Source: Kordia algicida OT-1
Lineage (GTDB): Bacteria; Bacteroidota; Bacteroidia; Flavobacteriales; Flavobacteriaceae
Assembly: GCF_000154725.1 (NCBI RefSeq)
Contig: NZ_DS544873.1
Coordinates: 1,767,661 to 1,831,660 of the forward strand
DNA: 64,000 bases
Direction: 5' to 3'
Numbering within the stretch: position 1 is the stretch's first letter; each line of letters begins with the position of its first letter. The notes under the pieces are model-generated. The model did no database searches, was not told the DNA's origin, and saw nothing but the letters and a program-made list of their open reading frames with translations. This document shows positions 59,890 to 64,000 of this stretch, piece by piece. The position numbers and the translations under genes are program-made.

Positions 59890-60460
59890 TTAAACTTCAC
59901 ATGAACTTGAAACTAAATTTATAAATAATTCACAAAAAAGGATTTATGTTTGGTCGTCGCCCTAAAGGATATCCCCATGCTACATATTGATTTTTTATTT
60001 TCATCGGTATCAAGATTGGGAAATTAGGGTAAAGTGAGCCACCCATGTCGGACTAAATTGAACAGTGTAAATGAAGTGCCTGAGAAAAATATACCTTAGT
60101 TATCTAAACTCGTCCCTAAGCGGAGATACAAAATCTTTCTCCTTTCATACCTCTGATGAGATCATAAAAAAGACATTATATCGATGAGAGAATAATCAAT
60201 AGAGCTGTTAAAGAACTTTAAATTTTTGACTCTTAAAACAGGCAAAAAGATACTTTTTTGTAACTTCCGGTTAATTTTTTTAAATAGATCAAAAGTTGTG
60301 AGTTAAGATACTTACTTCCAGTGTATTTCAAAGCATAAACTGTTAACCTTATAAACGCATAAACTACATACTTGTTTATTCGTTTTCTGTGGATTCGTTC
60401 TAGGAATTTCAAATGATATTTGGAAACTCACTAACACCAAATACCTAATACAAAAAAAGT
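59890..60460. other. Non-coding gap, possibly with an insertion-sequence remnant
   Basis: No supported gene is present. Around 60028-60090 the stretch AAAGTGAGCCACCCATGTCGG, read with its neighbours, resembles the ends of IS21-type elements in Bacteroidota (GTGAnCCACC repeats); it has no transposase. The remainder is AT-rich and unassigned. Confidence 0.3.
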
Positions 60461-60790
60461 TTACTTTTTCACAAAACGCTTTGTAATCGATTTTTTGTCT
60501 GTAATTACTTTTACCAAATAAATTCCAGATTTCCATGAAGAAATATCGATAGCATTGTGCATTGTTGTCAGTTTTCCAGTGTAGATTTTTCTTCCCAAAA
60601 GATTATAAACCTCAACTGCCGCATCTGTCTTTTGCGTCAATCGGATGTTTAATTCATTAATTCCTGGATTTGGAGAAATATTGAAAACTGTTTCTGTAGT
60701 AGCAACAAGTTGGGTACGAACACTGCTTTGGGCAAAAGCTGCTGTACTGAATGATAGTAATAAGATAATTAAAAGTATTTTTTGCTTCAC
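60461..60790 (-). CDS. Stand-alone T9SS sorting-domain protein
   Basis: A 109-aa protein made of a signal peptide (ILLIILLLSFSTAAFAQ), a linker of about 15 residues and a complete type A C-terminal sorting domain (FNISPNPGINELNIRL, AAVEVYNLLGRKIYTGKL, ISSWKSGIYLVKVITDKKSITKRFVKK). Such domains route proteins through the type IX secretion system, where they are cleaved off. Here there is no cargo, so the gene may be a deletion remnant or a small secreted peptide. Confidence 0.85.
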   Translation of the reverse strand: MKQKILLIILLLSFSTAAFAQSSVRTQLVATTETVFNISPNPGINELNIRLTQKTDAAVEVYNLLGRKIYTGKLTTMHNAIDISSWKSGIYLVKVITDKKSITKRFVKK

Positions 60791-60990
60791 TCGTGTTCGA
60801 TTTGGTACATTTATTACAAATGTAATAATTATTTACAATAATGACCTTTTTTTAACATTCTATATACAATTTTTTAATTTTTATCAGTATAACTACGTGG
60901 TTCTATTTTCGAGTAAAAGTCTTCTATTAGTATTTTTTATTTAGCTGTTAATTTGTATTGTAAGTATTAACACACAATTGAAAAAAAGCT

Positions 60991-62274
60991 ATGAAACCAT
61001 CAAACCAATTACTTAAACAAATCTACAGTTTGTCATTTTCCGTGAATTCTGCTTCTGGACTCTCTTGGAGTCAGACCGATTGTAAAAGCGGAATGACAGC
61101 CATGCAAACCTATGTGACCAAAGTCGCGCATGATGTACTAAAAGATACGAAAGAAATTATTGGTGATTGGAGCGCAATTTGGGGACCAATTGTATATGCA
61201 AATGACGCAACTTCAAATTCGGTACATGCTGATAATACGATGGGAATGTATTATAACGAAAGTGAAAACACCATTGTGATTGCCATTGCTGGAACTAATG
61301 TAAACTCGCCATTTGGTTGGTTGGTGGAAGATTTCTCTGTTAATAAAACCGTTTCTTGGGAATTAGTAACTGGCGTTCCTAATTCGGGAAATATTTCGAA
61401 TGGAACACATATTGGACTCAATATTTTATTGGGAATGAAGAATAAAGGCGAAGAAACACTCATAGAAGCATTACAAAGTTTTCTACATAAAAATGAAAGT
61501 TTGACTAACATACAAATAGCAGTTGCAGGACATAGTTTGGGTGGCGCATTGTCTCCTACATTAGCTTTGTATTTATTAGATACGAAAAAAGATTGGGATG
61601 TAAACGGACAAACTTCACTTGGCACTTTTCCTACGGCTGGACCAACGCCTGGTGATGAAGCTTTTGCTGCGTATTATGAGAAACAAATTGCAGCAGACAA
61701 CATATATTACTTAAGTCAACATAACGGAATTGACGTTGTGCCACATGCTTGGCAAAAAGATGATTTGGCAAAAATTCCAACCATTTATGATGCGTATATT
61801 ATTCCGCCAAGTGATGCAAATCCGTCAGAAACCTTAACAGGAACGTTGGCCAGTGCTGCAGCGTTGAACGCGTTATCTACCAAAAACATTATTGGAGTTC
61901 CTGTAAATCGATATCAACAGATATCTCCTGCAACCGTTTTAGAGGGAACTTTCAACACAGATATTGACAATAAAATTTCGGATAAATTAAAATATATTGA
62001 ACTTGTACTTCCACTTGCTTTAGGAAAGTATGCTGTATACTTGCGAAACTTAGCGCGTTTTGCGGCGCAAGCAGCCGTTCAACATACATCAGCATATCAT
62101 ACATTACTTGATATTAAAACCTTTATGACTGCGTATGAAGTGATTTTAAAAGCAAATAAACCGAAAGATCAAGAGAAAAAAGAACCCTACGAACAAGCTG
62201 TAAAAGAAATTGCAAAAATCGATTTGCAAAAAATTGATGAAGCAGCTATACAATTGGCTAAAGAGAATCACTAG
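60991..62274 (+). CDS. Class 3 lipase family protein
   Basis: A 427-aa alpha/beta hydrolase with the nucleophile elbow GHSLGGA (Ser in IAVAGHSLGGALSPTLALYLL, about residue 188) and the preceding VIAIAGTNVNSPFGWLVEDF segment of the lipase-3 domain. No signal peptide or T9SS domain is seen, so its location is unclear. The C-terminal 70 residues are Lys-rich helices. The following hairpin is a terminator. Confidence 0.85.
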   Translation: MKPSNQLLKQIYSLSFSVNSASGLSWSQTDCKSGMTAMQTYVTKVAHDVLKDTKEIIGDWSAIWGPIVYANDATSNSVHADNTMGMYYNESENTIVIAIAGTNVNSPFGWLVEDFSVNKTVSWELVTGVPNSGNISNGTHIGLNILLGMKNKGEETLIEALQSFLHKNESLTNIQIAVAGHSLGGALSPTLALYLLDTKKDWDVNGQTSLGTFPTAGPTPGDEAFAAYYEKQIAADNIYYLSQHNGIDVVPHAWQKDDLAKIPTIYDAYIIPPSDANPSETLTGTLASAAALNALSTKNIIGVPVNRYQQISPATVLEGTFNTDIDNKISDKLKYIELVLPLALGKYAVYLRNLARFAAQAAVQHTSAYHTLLDIKTFMTAYEVILKANKPKDQEKKEPYEQAVKEIAKIDLQKIDEAAIQLAKENH

Positions 62275-62321
62275 ACTTTTTAGAATAGTGACTAACCTAT
62301 CCTTTTATTTTTAATGACCAA

Positions 62322-62368
62322 AAATGTTTCCCGAAGATCGCAAAGATGCTAAGGAAACATTTTTTATG
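62322..62368 (+). terminator. Terminator of the lipase gene
   Basis: AAAATGTTTCC, a 23-nt loop, then GGAAACATTTTTT, 48 nt after the lipase stop. Confidence 0.7.
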
Positions 62369-62380
62369 TATTGTTCTTTC

Positions 62381-63859
62381 TTAAAAATGCCTTCCAAAGC
62401 CTAAAGAATCAATAGTGAAAGCCGTATTATTTTCAGATTTATCTAATTTGTGATTAATCGTCAATGCCCACAAAATAAGCTCTTTGCAAAAAATTTGATC
62501 TTCTTTGCTATATTCAGAAGCATATTCTTTTATGATAGTATCTAATGGTGTAACCGCATTGATACTTGCGTAAAATTCGTCATCGGTTGCTGTGTAATTT
62601 AGTTCGATAAAATTGTCTTCAAACCATGCAATTACATCTGTATACGTTGTTTTTACACCTTCTTTTTCTAGTTTTGGCACACGTGGAAATAAATCTTCAA
62701 ATTGTTCCATGACTGCATCATCAATCAAAAATCTTGCGACTTCATCAGCGCCTTCTTGTTCGCCTTCATATACCAATTCAATTTTTCCTGTGATGGAAGG
62801 AATGATTGACATGAAATCTACCAATCGAATCGTGGTTTGCTTCTCGCCTGTTTCTATTAGACGTAATTTGGCTGCAGCCATCAAATTTTCCATCGCACTG
62901 ATCGTTAAACGCGCACTAACGCCACTTTTTGCATCAACATATTCACTATTTCGCGCTACAAAAGCTACTTGCTCCAACAAGTTTTTTGCCAGATTCGGAA
63001 CTTTTATTGCTGCTTTATCTTCCGAAGAAATAGAAGCTTCCTGCTCTGTAATTTCACGCGCCAACGCTATTGATTTTGGATAATGCGTAAAGATTTGTGA
63101 ACCAATTCTATCTTTTAAAGGTGTTACAATGCTTCCTCTATTAGTGTAATCTTCTGGGTTTGCTGTAAATACAAACTGAATATCCAACGGCATTCTAAGC
63201 TGAAAACCACGAATTTGCACATCACCTTCTTGTAGAATATTAAATAAAGACACTTGAATTCGCGCTTGTAAATCTGGTAATTCGTTGATGACAAATATTG
63301 ATCTGTTTGCACGCGGAATCATTCCGTAATGTAAGACGCGTTCATCAGAATATGGCAATTTTAAAGTCGCCGCTTTTATCGGATCAATATCACCAATTAA
63401 ATCAGATACATTTACGTCTGGTGTAGCTAATTTTTCATAAAAACGATCTGAACGATGCACCCACGAAATTGGTGTTTCATCTCCGTGTTCGGCTAGTAAA
63501 TCTTTCGCAAACTTAGAAATTGGTAAAAACGGACTGTCGTTAATTTCAGAACCTTTTACAATGGGTATATATTCATCAAGTAAATCGACCATACTTCTGG
63601 CAATTCGTGTTTTTGCCTGTCCGCGTAATCCTAAAAGATTGATATGATGTCCTGCTAAAATTGCTTTTTTTAATTGCGGAATTACCGTGTCTTCGTACCC
63701 TAACAAACCTTCAAAAACAGGTTCATTTGCTTTGATTCGTGCAATTAAATTTTCTTGTAATTCTTCATTGATTGTTTTGTGTAAATATCCTGAATCTTTT
63801 AATTCTTTAAACGTGATTTCTTTTTTCATTCGTCTTTGATGTTCTTTTTCAATTAACAT
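62381..63859 (-). CDS. ChlI/MoxR-like AAA+ ATPase
   Basis: A 492-aa ATPase: GLRGQAKTRIARSMV (Walker A), VINELPDLQARIQVSLFNILQEGDVQIRGF (Walker B and the insertion helix of magnesium-chelatase-type AAA proteins), FVFTANPEDYTNRGSIVTPLKDRIGSQI (sensor 1) and a C-terminal lid domain. Such ATPases work with a VWA-domain partner as chaperones. The start may be the Met at 63829 (MKKEITFKELKDSGYLHKTI). The VWA partner may be the gene cut at the window edge or beyond. Confidence 0.85.
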   Translation of the reverse strand: MLIEKEHQRRMKKEITFKELKDSGYLHKTINEELQENLIARIKANEPVFEGLLGYEDTVIPQLKKAILAGHHINLLGLRGQAKTRIARSMVDLLDEYIPIVKGSEINDSPFLPISKFAKDLLAEHGDETPISWVHRSDRFYEKLATPDVNVSDLIGDIDPIKAATLKLPYSDERVLHYGMIPRANRSIFVINELPDLQARIQVSLFNILQEGDVQIRGFQLRMPLDIQFVFTANPEDYTNRGSIVTPLKDRIGSQIFTHYPKSIALAREITEQEASISSEDKAAIKVPNLAKNLLEQVAFVARNSEYVDAKSGVSARLTISAMENLMAAAKLRLIETGEKQTTIRLVDFMSIIPSITGKIELVYEGEQEGADEVARFLIDDAVMEQFEDLFPRVPKLEKEGVKTTYTDVIAWFEDNFIELNYTATDDEFYASINAVTPLDTIIKEYASEYSKEDQIFCKELILWALTINHKLDKSENNTAFTIDSLGFGRHF

Positions 63860-63862
63860 TTT

Positions 63863-63959
63863 TTATTACTTCACTTCTATTTCATCTACAAATAACCATA
63901 CTTCGATTCCGCTCAGCATGCTGTTATTACTTTACTTCTATTTCGTCTACGAATAACCA
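63863..63959 (-). repeat. Duplicated 36-bp coding end
   Basis: Two 36-bp segments (63863-63898 and 63924-63959), 61 bp apart, both encode WLFVDEIEVK plus stop on the minus strand. The three differing codons inside this stretch are all synonymous. Between them lies a TTCGATTCCGCTCAGCAT stretch of the type scattered in flavobacterial intergenic DNA. Confidence 0.7.
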
Positions 63960-64000
63960 ACTGCGTCCGTTGTGTTTGTATCCTAAATGCCATTCAGGAA
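63927..64000 (-). CDS. C-terminal end of an unidentified gene (cut by window edge)
   Basis: In frame with the TAA at 63927 the minus strand reads PEWHLGYKHNGRSWLFVDEIEVK. Only 24 codons are in the window, so no family can be assigned. It is upstream of the AAA ATPase gene on the same strand. Confidence 0.55.
   Translation of the reverse strand, partial: PEWHLGYKHNGRSWLFVDEIEVK

Noticed and set aside
60312-60536. 74-codon minus-strand frame overlapping the T9SS protein gene
   Set aside because: It overlaps the start of the gap and the end of a well-supported gene in another frame, has no recognisable feature and no promoter or RBS.

Overview
The window looks like chromosomal DNA of a marine-type Flavobacteriaceae (Bacteroidota), possibly close to Kordia; the genus is only an inference from gene style. 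The evidence is the low G+C, the Bacteroidota promoter element TAnnTTTG upstream of many genes, abundant TonB-dependent/SusC-like outer-membrane proteins, carboxypeptidase-like regulatory domains, a type IX secretion sorting domain, DUF4252 and DUF2147 proteins and lipoproteins with Bacteroidota lipoboxes. No rRNA, tRNA, CRISPR array, prophage or intact insertion sequence was seen.

Layout. 1-16 kb is housekeeping: hisS (cut by the window edge), the rpsF-rpsR-rplI operon, a LytTR response regulator, priA, nadC, rlmH, a dITP/XTP pyrophosphatase and a DEAD-box helicase with a structured leader; an orphan lanthipeptide-like precursor (10990-11139) lies among them. 16-30 kb holds a GH13 amylase-like lipoprotein, small enzymes, a sirtuin, purB, an ECF sigma/anti-sigma/DUF4252 group and an S41 peptidase. 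29.6-35.6 kb is a vitamin B12 uptake island: a BtuB-like receptor behind a cobalamin riboswitch and, divergently, BtuF-, BtuC- and BtuD-like genes. 35.6-36.4 kb has no protein gene. It holds four tandem units, each with a sigma-54-type promoter, a foldable ~110-nt RNA and a terminator, all on the minus strand. 36.5-46 kb has rmuC, acetyltransferases, a VIT/VWA protein and two genes sharing a C-terminal domain and an identical promoter architecture with 21-bp-spaced direct repeats.

46.3-57.3 kb is a minus-strand gene cluster for a graspetide-like RiPP of the grasp-with-spasm type. In transcription order it holds an outer-membrane barrel protein, a glycosyltransferase-like protein, two GG-leader precursor peptides (one frameshifted in a poly-A run), an ATP-grasp maturase, a 75-aa protein, a SPASM protein, a C39-peptidase ABC exporter, a 55-aa membrane protein, a glycosyltransferase and an unknown protein. 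Next to it (57.4-59.9 kb) lie a FeeM/autoinducer-synthase-like acyltransferase, a LuxR-type regulator and a ThiF/E1-like enzyme.

The most interesting signal is a 20-bp motif (AACTACTCTTTTGTGTAATA and variants) placed exactly 40 bp upstream of the -7 box of three promoters: the RiPP operon, the acyltransferase and the ThiF gene. A degenerate copy precedes the LuxR gene. This suggests one LuxR-controlled regulon joining an acyl-transfer/adenylation module to a possibly glycosylated peptide product. The window ends with a stand-alone T9SS sorting-domain protein, a class 3 lipase and a ChlI/MoxR-like AAA ATPase.
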